64,000 bases of DNA from Mermis nigrescens (Eukaryota; Nematoda; Enoplea; Mermithida; Mermithidae), in the NCBI GenBank assembly GCA_036768485.1, contig JAVLUZ010000747.1, forward strand, positions 124,001 to 188,000, read 5' to 3'. Numbering within the stretch: the stretch's first letter is position 1; every line of letters starts with the position of its first letter. Positions 52,960 to 63,952 of this stretch are shown here, piece by piece. The position numbers and the translations under genes are program-made. Below the pieces are notes generated by a model that was given only the letters and a program-made list of their open reading frames with translations, did no database searches and was not told where the DNA came from.

Positions 52960-53290
52960 ACTGGCTTAGGCTTAGGCTTAGTTATGTGCCTTCAAATTGG
53001 TGCCAGGGGATGATGTAAGCCTGAGTCAGATGGGGCGAAAATTGCGGAGCGAGCGAAGCGAGCGAAGCAATTTTTGCCCCATCTTTGGCTTAGGCTTAGA
53101 TCATCCCTGACACCAATCTGAAGCCTCAAACAGCACTTTTTGGGCTTCTAATCATCATGAGCAGCGCGATGAACCCAAGACTAGCCATTGAGCAAGTTTG
53201 CAATATGCTAATTAGCCTAATTTGCATGCTATGCTAATTAGGCTAATTTGCATATGAAAAACTGGCTTCCGCGGCCAGTTTTGGGTTTCT
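52960..53290. repeat. Palindromic region with GAGCGAAGC repeats
   Basis: GGGGCGAAAATTGC at 53034 and its inverse GCAATTTTTGCCCC at 53074 bracket GGAGCGAGCGAAGCGAGCGAAG. Outside these, GGTGCCAGGGGATGATGTAAGCC is mirrored by GCTTAGATCATCCCTGACACC, giving a foldback of about 140 bp. GCTTAGGCTTAGGCTTAG lies at its left. Confidence 0.7.
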
Positions 53291-53869
53291 AGCAATGCTC
53301 GTGATGATTAGAAACCCGAAAAACTGCTGTTTTGTAAGAAATTGAAAAATCAGTAATAACGAATATATTCCAATTTTTGTAGTTTAACTTCTCTAACACG
53401 CATTTTTGCATTAAAAAACTAACTGAATCCGTGCAGAAAATAAGCATTTTCAATCGTAGTAAAGTTCTAGATAAAATTGTCGATAAAAATGCTGCAGTTG
53501 ACGCGGCGCGGCTCAAACATTAAAAACAAAAAAGAATTAATTAATTCGGCGCAGAAGCGCCGAAAAATTTTGAAGTTTTAACTCTCTAAAACGCATTTTT
53601 AACATTACAAAAAGTTTCCACAAATGCCAACCAAGCCCAAAAATTTTTTTCCATTTGCCAAAATTTTGGTTAACAAATAGACCAAAAAGTAGAAAAAACG
53701 GTGTTTGCAAACGTCTATGAAACTGATAAAAACAATTAGACGGTGTAAAGCTATGTATTTCTGCACTTCGTGATATTAAGTGAATAAATAAATGAATGAA
53801 TGAATGATTTATCACGGAAGCACGAAACTTATTTGGATATAGTTATAACTTAACATTTAGGTCTTAAAG

Positions 53870-55770
53870 AAAGAAAGAAAAATTTTTATTACTAATACCA
53901 ACAGTTAAAATACAAAATGACAAGATATATAATAAATGCAATTACGAATTAGTAAAGGGACATGCGAGTCAATGGAATGACAAGTTTTACGCGCGCCCCA
54001 CAAGATATCTAGATAAATCAAAGTTTGCTAATCTAGATTTAAATATGTTTAGGTTAGGGGAAGAAACAATGAAGTCAGGAAGATCGTTCCAAACTGCGAT
54101 GTATTTGTAAAAGAAATCAAACTTTTCTAAATTAGAATGTACAGTAGGTATGACTAATTTAAATCTATTAATGCTACAGGTAATATTATGATTAAATACA
54201 AAAAAATCATCAGCTTCCAAACATGATTTATGACAAATAATTTGATACATCATACACAGACAAATCTGCAAGCGTCTTAATTCAAGTCTGCACAATTTAA
54301 GTTGTGTTAAACGATCCTCGTAAGAAAGAATATTATTATAGCCAAAAATATATTTAGTGAATCTACATTGAACAGCTTCCAATCTATCTATATCCTTAAG
54401 ATAGAGAGGGTTCCATACACTGCAACAATACTCTAATAAAGGTCTAACATAACAACTAATAAGCTTTAACAAGATTACCTTTATCACGCGAAAAAAATGA
54501 TTTGCGTATTAAAATACATCTAAAGAAAGCTTTTTTAATCAAAGAATTATAATGTTCCTTAAATTTTAAATTTCGAGGAATCAAAACTCCTAAATCACGG
54601 ACAAACGGATCACTAGAAATAATTTCCCCATTTAGTCTATAAACAGCTTTTTGATTATTATTACCCAAATATAGAACTTGACTTTTGGTTCGAGAAATAG
54701 GTAAATCCCATGCAATTGCCCAGTCAATAATCTTATCTAAATCAGACTGTAATAATTTACAGTTACGACTAATATTGAAAATTTTGATATCATCTGCGAA
54801 CATATAAACCGTACTACAAATATTATCACATATATCATTTATAAAAATCGAAAAGAGCGTAGGTCCAAGGACACTTCCTTGGACGACACCGCTGGTAACA
54901 GGCACATAATCTGAAAAAGACTGATTAACGCGAACACATTGGGAACGATTAAACAAATAGGCCTTTAACCATGCATACAAATTACCGTTTATTCCATATC
55001 CGTTTAACTTAATAAGAAGTTTTTCCATATTTACTTTATCAAAAGCTTTAGAGAAATCTAAATATATTATATCAACAGTTTCTTTTTTAGCTAACGACTG
55101 AATCCATGAAAATTTACACTTTAACAATTGTGTTTCACAAGATTTATTCTTTTGAAAACCAAATTGAAAAGGCGATATTAGTTTATTAACCTTAAGAAAG
55201 TCTAACAATTGACTATTAATAATTCTTTCCATAATTTTGGCAATAGAACAACAAAGAGAAACGGGCCTGTAATTATCCACTAATGCTGGATCCCCCTTTT
55301 TCAATATTGGAATAACATGTGCCATGCTCCAAAGCTCGAATATTTCCAGACAGAAAAGATACAGTGAAAATACTAACTAACGGCTTTATCATTTGAAACG
55401 ACAATTTTTTAATAAAAAGATTACATATGCCATCGGGGCCAACTGCAATAGACGTATTTAGATGGTTAATGGCTTCCAATACGCGATCCTCACTAAAAAT
55501 AACGTCAGAAAGCGAAAAATCACAGCGCTTCTGAAAAAGAAAATTCGCGTTAGTAATGTCACTAGAAAACACTGAAGCGAAATAATCATTAAAAATGTTA
55601 GCCTTGCGTAATGAATCGGTTATAACATTATTATCAGAAAATGTTAGAGGAGGAATTTCACTGCGACTTTTTAACCTATTATTTACAAAAAGTATAGAAA
55701 GCTTTAGGATTATTATTCTTTGAGCAATTTGTTTTCTTGAGAAGAGAAATAATTATGAATAGTTCTACGA
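53870..55770 (-). pseudogene. 5'-truncated LINE (CR1/jockey group) reverse transcriptase
   Basis: Three blocks on the minus strand: 55690-55330 (KANIFNDYFASVFSSDITN, AVGPDGICNLFIKKLS), 55325-54456 (YRPVSLCCSIAKIMERIINS, VDIIYLDFSKAFDKVNMEKL, VVQGSVLGPTLFSIFINDI, YMFADDIKIF with the catalytic ADD) and 54487-53987 (YVRPLLEYCCSVWNPLYLKD, AVWNDLPDF). Two frameshifts, near 55325 and 54480, separate them. The endonuclease and 5' part are missing. A CTTT-type tail ends it near 53870 (minus strand). Known role: target-primed reverse transcription; this copy cannot work. It sits inside unit N. Confidence 0.9.
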
Positions 55771-56125
55771 AATAAAGTCTTAATGTGAAACAACTAACTA
55801 ACTACAGTAAGTACAGTACGGAGGTTAATGTATGATAATCATTATAACTTGCTGTTTAAGTTTTGAAAATTCTCCTGAATTCTCCTAGATTTTCAGGATT
55901 CTCCTGACATTTTAAAATTCTCCTGCATTCTCCTGCATGTTTACAACTTCTCCTGAAAAGTCCATTCTCCTGCTCCTGCTCCTGAAAATTTTAGATTCTC
56001 CTGAATTCAGGAGAATTCTCCTGCACCTGGCATGGCAACCCTGGTGCAGTTGTTTTCCTGCGATTATTGCTTCTGCAATGCGAAACTACAGTAATATCTT
56101 TTTATATATAAACCGCGCACGGCTT

Positions 56126-56416
56126 CTACTTACTCATGAAAAATTCTTGCAATAAATTTATTATTGCTTTATTAAAATACAAAGAATGCGGTTCTAGGAT
56201 CTCATTCTGCATTAAATCTGCTATACTGTATTCCATTTTAAACGGCTCATTTACGCTACAGCTTACTACTGTAGCAGTAGTAAGCTGTAAAACATCGAAT
56301 CTGTGAATGGTCAGATTTTTGGCAGCTTCCTTTATCCTAACCAAAATGTCAAGTCCTTCATTTTGGTCATAATAATTCTCGAATGGTTTACACGATAAAT
56401 AATAGTGTGATCTCAA
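56126..56416 (-). CDS. Protein-like open frame of unknown origin, possibly a gene fragment
   Basis: Reads CKPFENYYDQNEGLDILVRI, KEAAKNLTIHRFDVLQLTTA and EYSIADLMQNEILEPHSLYF, then a stop. It looks like real helical protein rather than repeat translation. A faint likeness to the armadillo-like part of DCAF1 (KP.E....G...L...; DVL...TVV) is suggestive only. It ends against unit N on the left and overlaps a LINE remnant on the right, so it may be a stranded exon or captured fragment. Confidence 0.35.
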   Translation of the reverse strand: MRSHYYLSCKPFENYYDQNEGLDILVRIKEAAKNLTIHRFDVLQLTTATVVSCSVNEPFKMEYSIADLMQNEILEPHSLYFNKAIINLLQEFFMSK

Positions 56417-57060
56417 CCTCGAAATCCCCTGTAAAAGATTTAGACATATTAGTTGATGAAAAATTAAATTTTACTGGTCACATGAGCAAACTTGTAAAGC
56501 AGGCCTTCCATCTCATGTCACTAATTTTCTGCTGTTTTAAAAGTAAGGACTTTAAACCGCTCATATTGGCCTATAAAACTTACGTACGGCCTCTTTTAGA
56601 ATATTTGAGCTCTGTTTGTTCACCACATATAAAGCAAAATATTCGTAACATTGAAAAGGTTACAAAGATACTTTACTAAACGTGTCTTAGGGTGCCGTTG
56701 TCCAAACATCATGTCATATCAGTATCGACTTCAGGTATTAAATGTAGAATCTATAGAAAAAAGAAGGTTTTTGTACGACTTAACTATGGTATACAAAATG
56801 TTTAATTCAGCAGTTGATCTTAATGTAAATGACTTCTTCACATTATCAGACAACACTAGGTCCACCAGATTAGCAGGTAGGTACTATCTGGATAGTACTA
56901 CTCACAAAAAAATTAAAATTAAAAGTCACTGCTCTAAAATCTAACTTGAAGAAATATTTTTTCAGTCACAGAATAATAAATGCTTGGAATATGCTCCCTG
57001 AATCTGTGGTAAACGCTTCCAGTAGTAATGTGGTTAGGCTAAAATTATAAAATCTAAAAA
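56400..57060 (+). pseudogene. C-terminal remnant of a second CR1/jockey-type LINE
   Basis: Plus-strand blocks in three frames: KDLDILVDEKLNFTGHMSKL and AYKTYVRPLLEYLSSVCSPH (56430-56650), RYFTKRVLGCRCPNIMSYQY and RRFLYDLTMVYKMFNSAVDL (56660-56940), INAWNMLPESVVNASS (56970-57045). Typical thumb and C-terminal region of the same LINE group as at 54 kb, but not the same copy. Confidence 0.85.
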
Positions 57061-58049
57061 TTAAATGGAGAATAAACCTTAGTCATATAAGTAAGAGCAT
57101 TGCCTTTATGACCTTGCACAGCAATGTTTCTTCTTGGTACGAGCTGTATTTGTATTATTGCTTTAATGTCTTTTATTCTGTATTCTATATTTTCCGCGAC
57201 TGTACATTTTTCTCTTCGTTAAACTTTCTGATGACGTATTTCCGCTGTTGCAATAAACTTTCAAACTTTCAAGATTGTTGCGACAGTTTGCTATATGTAT
57301 GTATATATGTATGTAGATACGCTGCATGCTAAGCAAAGCACTTTAAACATCAAGAAGAACAGTTTGAACCATTCTGTCGCCTATGCTAACATGATTGAAG
57401 ATGCCATAAAGAGTGAAAAATTATTGCAGTAATAAACTAGCAGGCAAAAATAGGCTGTTTGGAATAGAACAGACTATAGTCTGTATGTATGAGCTTAGCG
57501 TATTTTAGGTAGTGGATGCTTAAGTGACTACAAGGAACCAGCTCTTCTCATACGTACAGGAGAGCACAAATTGATATAGGTTTGCACTGAAATATACCTC
57601 CTCTCGTATGAAATCAGCTATAGTCCGTTTCATTTAACTTTGCGATTTCCTTTTGAATCAATCCGCGAGAATCAGGCTACTAAAGTGGCTTAAAATTATT
57701 GTGCAGCACTGCGGCTTTACAATGGCATACGTCTCTGGGGAAGTCAATATACTGTAGAATAACACATTCATTCAATGAGTTTGAAAGGCTTTTGTAGTCA
57801 ATTTAAATTTTTCGAAAATCTTTACGCTAAAATGAAAGGGACTATTGAATTCAGAACGAACGTCCATAATCTAATCGAAACTCTTTAAATGTTAGAAATT
57901 AGGAAAAAGTCCAGTTCAGAATTTTTTATGGGGCCACTTGAACACAGTATTTGCCTGCGTCCATTAAATTTGCTATGTAATTCTTTCTTTGCGACGTTTT
58001 ATCCATACGGCTATCTGAGTAAAGTATTATCATTATTTTTTTAAGGAAA
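57061..58049. other. No gene recognised
   Basis: Includes AACAGACTATAGTCTG (57468-57483) and TATAGTCCGTTTCA (57620), ends of M-type elements. Nothing coding seen. Confidence 0.5.
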
Positions 58050-58510
58050 AGTGCTCCGATGAAACAAAAAAGGCGGATATACTTGGGATTGGGGATTATT
58101 AAGGATGTTAAAGGAGGGGACTAAGAAACATAGGTGGGCAGCACCGAAATTCTGGGGGGGAAAATTTCTGGGGGTAAAAAATTTTTAAAGGTCAAAAAAT
58201 TGTCTTAAAAGTGGTTGTATGGCGAAAAAACACCATTTTTGGACGTTTCTCGTCGAGCACTATCCAATGGACATCAAAAAATTGCTAAAAAAACAAAAAA
58301 AAATTTCTGGGGGGGGTATTTTGATTTCTGGGGGGGTTATTTTAACTTCTGGGGGGATGCATACCCCGAACCCCCACCACGCCCATGTGTGCTAGGAAAT
58401 AGCTGCATTGTATGTATGTCTAGAATCGCTAAATTTGCTAAAAAATCAAACTCTATTAGCAACGCAAAAAATCGAAGTATATTCTGCGGCCTGCAGATTG
58501 AAATAAATTA
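58050..58510 (+). mobile_element. K element arm, interrupted by an A element
   Basis: GTGCTCCGATGAAACAAAAA, GGATTATTAAGGATGTTAAA and AAATCGAAGTATATTCTGCG match the arms of K at 16.1-18.2 kb. The A element 58129-58391 interrupts it. Confidence 0.75.
58129..58391 (+). mobile_element. A element, copy 13, nested in K arm
   Basis: TSD CTAAGAAA (58121-58128) versus CTAGGAAA (58392-58399). CATAGGTGGGCAGCA to GCCCATGTGTG. Confidence 0.92.
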
Positions 58511-58589
58511 ATGAACGGAAAAAACGATTGCAAAACTTCGGTCCCGCAAAATATTTGAGATATTTACCGATCAAAATAGGGGAAAAAAC

Positions 58590-59400
58590 ATAAACGTGTT
58601 TTTTCCGCCCATTTTACACCCCCCGATTTCTAACTTTACACCCCCATAAATAACTCAATATTGAATTTTTTAAACGTGGTTTGCTGCGACGTGTAGCCAT
58701 TAGATTCAGCTTTTTTAATTTCATTCAATTTGTTTCGACTTATAAGCGGAAAGGTTGGCAGAGAAATCTTAGATAATTCATCCCTTATTTTTCATTCAAA
58801 AAAGAAATCTTAGACAATTCATCCATCCATCCACTAGAGTGTAAAGTTTGAACCACTAGATCCAACACCATATAGAGTGTACAAAAGTTTGCTTGTAAGC
58901 CGAAAGTAGTCCTTGAGTCGTAGTACATTTCAGCTGGAACAAATTTTTAAGGACTCATTCCGGAGTTGTTGGCAGACAAAATACAGGCCGAAATGTCTTT
59001 GCACCCTCAGATTCTCTACACTCTTTACAGTGCAACTTTAGAAATAAGTCTCTTTAAAAAACTAAAAAAATGCCCTTGGATCTTACCTGACTGTCTACAT
59101 TGAAAAACCAGACTAAACAGAATTCAATACTGAGTTGCAAAAGTCGTGTGATCGATCATTATTTTAAAAATCTAGATATTGTAACGTTAGAGTAAAACTT
59201 TACACGCTCTTTATACACCCGGTATTGATATAAAAAACAAAAAAAACCACCGGCAGCGAATTTTTGTAATTGGCTATCTTAAAAAAAACTGCATAATACC
59301 GGCGTCCCAGTGTTGCTGTAGCGGGTGAGGTGCACAGGTGATAGGGGTACCCAAGCATATTAGAGATACGCGCTAACGCGCTACCTACGATTATTAGTAC
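58590..59400 (-). repeat. Q repeat, copy 2 (inverted relative to copy 1)
   Basis: See 14105-14900. The outer ends also match: TAGCGCTTTAGCG (14102) against CGCTAACGCGCTA (59372). Confidence 0.75.
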
Positions 59401-60307
59401 CTATGTATTATTTTTAACAATTTGCATTTCTTCAGCTATTTCGAAAAGCACTGTCTGTATTAAGAAGCTAGTTTGCCTTTTCTAAGCGTAGATAACATAA
59501 TAATTCAAACTCCGAATCCACCTACAGCTGCTATTGTAGTTGCACAGCAATTTTAGCACATCTGCATACGTAAATGGAAAAATAAACTCGTTTAATAACA
59601 AAATAATGCAGTGTAGACGAGGCAGTGTAAAAAAAACAGATTACAATAAATCGAATGACTCGAAAAAGTGAGAAAAATACCGTCCGCGACAATGTTGAAA
59701 GCCAAGATGTAAAATGACGACTTTTACACTACAATTTAAAACTAAACGTCATTTTTTGATCGAGATAGAGATAAAAAACGAGCCGTCTAAGCTGCAAAAT
59801 TAGGACTAATAAAACTTGACCTATCAGCGATTTCTTAAATCATTTTTAGACAATTCAATCCGAAATGATATGCAGCGTAAACAAAATCTAGGTGTAAACA
59901 GAAAAAAGTGTAAACCGTTTGGTTTTCATTATGCAAATGAACCGATTTAATCAAGCAAGAAAAACGTAGTAAAGTCCAGCCGCCTTAATAACAAGTCGCA
60001 GTTTAACCAATTTATGCTCAAAAATTGGGATAAAAAACCCAAGGATAACATTAGTAATACGGTTTGAATGCGAGATTTGAATATTCGATCACTAACTTAA
60101 AGATACTCGCGAGAGTAGCTCAAACAACGTTTCTCGAAAAAATATTTAAATTTAAACAGCTAAATTGTGAGGGATGTAGACTAGGATTCCGCTTCACCTT
60201 TTTTGGCTAATAATATCGGCGATGGTTTACACTCGGTCGTCGGTGTAAAAAATATTTCACGCCTATTGCATCAGTTTACACGATATTCGCGCCTAGCATA
60301 AACAACG
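59401..60307. other. TTTACAC-rich flank of CHEK1
   Basis: GTGTAAA/TTTACAC words recur; no gene or bounded element. Confidence 0.5.
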
Positions 60308-60599
60308 GATTCCGCCAATCAATTTAGCCCTACTCGCGCAGTTTTCACAACGGCGACGTTTAAAATCCGACTAGTTTAAACAATACTTTACGATAAAAAT
60401 AAATTTTGTTTACACCGCTCAATAGCTCGGAGTGTGAACAACGACAAGTAGTCGATTCCGCCAATCAATTTCGCCCTACTCGTGCAGTTTTCACTACGGC
60501 GACGTTTAAAATCCGACCAGTTTAAGCAAAACTGTACGCTAAAAATTAATTCAGTTTACACCGCTAAATAGCTCGGGGTGTAAACAACGACGAGTGGTC
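60308..60599. repeat. Two tandem 146-bp units beside the CHEK1 stop codon
   Basis: Units 60308-60453 and 60454-60599 are about 90% alike. Each runs from GATTCCGCCAATCAATTT to a segment with GTGTAAACAACGACGAG or its variant. They occupy the presumed CHEK1 3' UTR and end exactly at the stop codon. Confidence 0.8.
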
Positions 60600-60874
60600 T
60601 ATCGTTTCATTTTGCCCTTCTTGCGTTTTTGGCAAAAAATTTCAGCCGCGCCTTCTTCGATGGTCAGCGAATCGACCGACAACGACGAAACGCCGCGTTG
60701 AACGGCGCCGGGCGGAGCCGATTTCGGCTCCACCCACGACGATTTGCCATTGGTCACTTGCTGCTTTTTGTGCAACTCGGCGAACGACCATTCGTCGAAA
60801 TCGCGGCGATCGATTATCGATTTTAGCCGATCGCGCAATTTGACGAAAATTCGTTTAAAATCCAATCCGTCGCC
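60599..60874 (-). CDS. CHEK1: CHEK1 terminal exon
   Basis: Acceptor CACACCGGCAG; 91 codons and TAG. It begins GDGLDFKRIFVKLRDRLKSI, the last strand and helix of KA1. The following tail is rich in Ser, Pro and charged residues and ends in a cluster of Lys/Arg that could act in nuclear import (inference). Confidence 0.9.
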   Translation of the reverse strand, partial: GDGLDFKRIFVKLRDRLKSIIDRRDFDEWSFAELHKKQQVTNGKSSWVEPKSAPPGAVQRGVSSLSVDSLTIEEGAAEIFCQKRKKGKMKR

Positions 60875-63022
60875 CTGCCGGTGTGGTGTAAAGTGCAAAC
60901 TTTCGCTTTACACGAGCTTTTCGATTTCGCGCGACGAAATCATACACGTCGTTGGGAGGGGAATGGGAGGGTTGGGTTTGAGTTTTTAGCCCCCCCCCAG
61001 AAAATTATTCACCCCACCTCCTAGCACATGTTTCACGTCCAAGAATCGGCGATTTCCCGGTGAATTAGTTTAAAAAAATAATTATAGGAGCGTTTTTAAT
61101 TATTTACTTGCTCGAAAGCGTTACATTGTCGGCGCATCGCGCCACATTTGTTCAATTTTTTCCGGAATTTTTCAAATTTTTCCGGAATTTTTCCGTGTAT
61201 ATACGTTGTAAAAAGATTGACCATCGTCGGTAAAGCCTAAAAAAACAGTGTTTTTGACGTGTATCTGCCATTTTTGAGCCCAAAACAGGCAACTCAAGAT
61301 AGCGGAAAGTGACTAAATAACCTTTCAATAAGCATTATGGGACATCGTATTATAATTGACCATGTTATTTCTTTTAATCCTAAAATTATATACCTTACAA
61401 TGCGAATTTTTAATCAAATTTTCAAGAATAGTTTGTGCCAAATTTCATTTTAAATAATTTCTAAAGTTATTCAGGCGATCAAGATGATTATTTAAGCTTC
61501 ATACTAGAACTATTAGAATGCTACATATTTCCGCCTGATTTGACGAAGATTATCATATCGTACTGTGTTGTACAACGCATTTGCTATAATCGATCAAACT
61601 TTTTAAAAAGGGCCAACTCCAGAAGTGTTCTTGAGGGGTGGTTTGACCCCCAGAACGGCAACTGAACCCTCGAAAAATAGCTGCGACCCCCAGAATTATA
61701 ATTTTTTTCTTGTAAAAGGTAGTAAAAGTTGTGAAAAATGTGCTTTTTTAAGCGTTTTCAGGCACGTAGCTCTGGGAGGGAATGGGGGGTCCGGACCCCC
61801 CAATGCAGAAATAACCGTAAAATAGGACTTTTTAAACGTTATTTTGTGCTTTTTTTGGCCATTTAGGGCTTAGTTCCCCCGAAAATAGGAGGGCCAGCTA
61901 TGTGTCTGAGCGTTTTTAGTCCATTTTTGGCTCAAAAATCTCAAATTTTCGCCGCTTCGCGCAATATACACATTTTTTCGACCCTATTCTGTTCAATTTA
62001 CTCAACTTTTCAAATTTTTTCGATTTTTTTAAAACGTTTTTATGTTCTATAAAGAACGAGCGTTGTCTTAACCGTAAAAAAAAACAGTGTTCTTGACGTG
62101 TACCCATCGCTTTTTTAGCCCAAAAAGGCATTTTTTGAAAATTTTCGGGCCTGACCCCCCAGAATTCCCATGCTGTATACGTACGGTCTATACTTACTAA
62201 ATATAACAAACAATAATAATTAACGCAGCGAGTCCCTTAACTAACATACAGTGGTGGCCATGAAGATGACGCGCCATCACCCTCAGAATTATAATGGATG
62301 GTGTGTCGCGAGCGCCGCGTTACGTCCATCATGCGCCATCATCTCTTTTCTATTAAGCGCCATTAGCCTCCATCATCCCGTTAATCTGGCGATGCGGACG
62401 GCGCAATTAAGCTATTAATAGCGCCAACAAGAAGGAAGCGCGCCAGCATTCACGTGCACGCTTCCTTGTTGGCGCTATTAATAGCTAAATTGCGCCGTCC
62501 GCACTGCCAGATTAACGGGATGATGGAGCTTAATGGCGCTTAATAGAAAAAAGAGATGATGGCGCATAATGGACGTAACACGGCGCTCGCGACGCACCAT
62601 CCATTATAATTCTGAGGGTGATGGCGCGTCATCTTTCATGGCGACCACTGTAAGTTTTAAATTTAACATTTTTTCAATTTTCTATATTTTTCAATTTTTT
62701 CATATTTACACCATTAACTACAAGACTTTACACTTTACACTGCGGAGTCCTTTACAGAAAGTAGCCGAGTCGGGCAGAGTTGTACCTTAGAGAGCCGAAA
62801 ATCGATAAGAACCCGTCGATCGAACGTTTCATACGCAGTAGCCTTGAAAATCAACGTATTGCGCCTCGAGTCGGTGGCGTGTACTGTAGTTTGGCACATT
62901 GTGGTGCGCTTAGTCGCGTAGCCCATTCGACTGGACCAGAATTCGATTTCGCACAACGCCTTTTCGGCTTCGACTTTGGCATGAAACCGAGTCATTCGCC
63001 TAACCAACTTTTGTATCGCATT
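60599..63022 (-). CDS. CHEK1: Checkpoint kinase CHEK1, last two exons (KA1 domain), 5' part outside window
   Basis: Exons 63022-62786 and 60874-60599 join in phase 0 (AAG|GTACAA to CGGCAG|GGC) and encode 170 residues. Seen: IQKLVRRMTRF, MGYATKRTTMCQTTVHATD, NTLIFKATAYETFDRRVLID and FRLSKGDGLDFKRIFVKL, which line up along their whole length with the C-terminal KA1 domain of animal CHK1 kinases. Known: CHK1 is activated by ATR and halts the cell cycle after replication stress; its KA1 domain folds back on the kinase and keeps it inactive. The kinase domain should lie to the right of the window; 63.02-64 kb holds only F and A elements. Odd: the protein runs about 60 residues past the usual end, finishing in a basic KRKKGKMKR. 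Confidence 0.93.
60955..61300 (-). mobile_element. F element, copy 4 (truncated), in the last CHEK1 intron
   Basis: CCCCCCCAGAAAATTATTCACC at its left, TCGGCGCATCGCGCC at 61131 and the core reverse TTTGACGTGTATCTGCC; the right end is missing. Confidence 0.6.
61610..62185 (-). mobile_element. F element, copy 5, with nested C, in the last CHEK1 intron
   Basis: Core GTTCTTGACGTGTACCCATC and end CCCATGCTGTATACGTACG are F; the hairpin region has decayed to TTCGCCGCTTCGCGC (61950). Confidence 0.75.
61759..61908. mobile_element. C element, copy 4, nested in F5
   Basis: CAGGCACGTAGCTCTGG to GCCAGCTATGTGTCTG; perfect TSD AGCGTTTT (61751-61758, 61909-61916). Confidence 0.93.
62249..62650. mobile_element. 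G element, copy 2: 402-bp foldback in the last CHEK1 intron
   Basis: TA on both sides; arms CAGTGGTGGCCATGAAGATG and GGCGACCACTG. About 180-bp arms around a GCATTCACGTGCACGC centre. Shares the arm segment GGCGCTATTAATAGCTAA with G1. Confidence 0.92.
62786..63022 (-). CDS. CHEK1: CHEK1 penultimate exon
   Basis: Acceptor CGCTGTTTAG preceded by a T-rich tract; 79 whole codons; donor AAG|GTACAA. Holds the first two thirds of the KA1 domain. Confidence 0.9.
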
Positions 63023-63119
63023 CTAAACAGCGACAAACAACAATTACAACAATCCGAATATAAATGATTGCTGATTCATTGTAAACAAAGTTTACTTTAC
63101 ACCAGCGCTGCTACTATTA

Positions 63120-63510
63120 CATTTTCGTTCACAGGAATTCTGGGATGAAGTGAAACTTCAAACTTGCATTTTTTGGGCTGAAAATGGCGTATATGCGTCA
63201 AAAACATTGTTTTCCGGCCTCTCTGGCGATGCACTATCTTACTAGAGCAAAGAGGAAAAAAATTCGAAAAATTTAAATAAATTGAATAAGAAATAGATAA
63301 AAAAATAAGTATGTATATGGCTCGAAGCGACGAAAATTTGACACTTTTGAGCAAATAGAGATTGCTAAAAATGTTTAAAACCGCACCTTTTTACGAATTT
63401 TCTGGAATCTTTCGAAAATCACAAATTGTGGGTGGGGAGGGGTTGAAAAATTTCTGGGAGGAGGAGGAGGAGGAGGAGGATGAAATTACCCAACCCTCCT
63501 CCCCGATCAT
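63120..63510 (+). mobile_element. F element, copy 6, upstream of the CHEK1 exon
   Basis: Starts ACAGGAATTCTGGGATG (end lost), core CCTCTCTGGCGATGCACTATC, ends CCCGATCATACATGTAACGG. Contains (GAG)n at 63460. Confidence 0.7.
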
Positions 63511-63717
63511 ACATGTAACGGCTAGAAAGTTAGGGGTCCGGGCCAGTTTTAGGACGGAGCGGGTGAACGACCGCTAATTCTTTTTTCAAAAACGGCCAAA
63601 AAACGCCGAAAAGAGCCAGAAAATTCGATTTTTTCCAGAAATGAGGGGCAAGGTGAAAATGTTCTTGGGAGTGGAGGAAAACCCTCCAAGGCTTCCTCCA
63701 AAACCACGTATGCTAAC

Positions 63718-63952
63718 CACACCTGGTCGTGGGGGTTTGGGGGTATGCACCCCCCAGAAATCAAAATACACCCAGAATTCAATTTTTAAAAATTTTTTTT
63801 CCGTTTTTTTCGCAATTTTTTGATGCCAATGGATAGTGCTTGATGAGAAACGTCGAAAAATGGTGTTTTTTCGCCATACCACCATTTTTAAGGCAATTTT
63901 TTTACCTTCAAAAAATCTTGCACCCCAAGAATTTTCTTGCTGCCCACGTATG
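63718..63952 (-). mobile_element. A element, copy 14
   Basis: Perfect TSD ATGCTAAC (63710-63717, 63953-63960). CACACCTGGTCGTGG to GCTGCCCACGTATG. Confidence 0.95.

Larger units (their letters stand above)
49833..56043. mobile_element. N unit: 6.2-kb insertion with CAG ends
   Basis: Perfect TSD GTGCAGTT (49825-49832, 56044-56051). Ends CAGTGTTGCCAGG and CCTGGCATGGCAACCCTG. Both ends carry clusters of TTCTCCTGAAA (49855-49945 and 55863-56020) in the same orientation. Contains hairpin repeats, the 51.4-52.1 kb array and a LINE. No transposase recognised. Confidence 0.75.
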
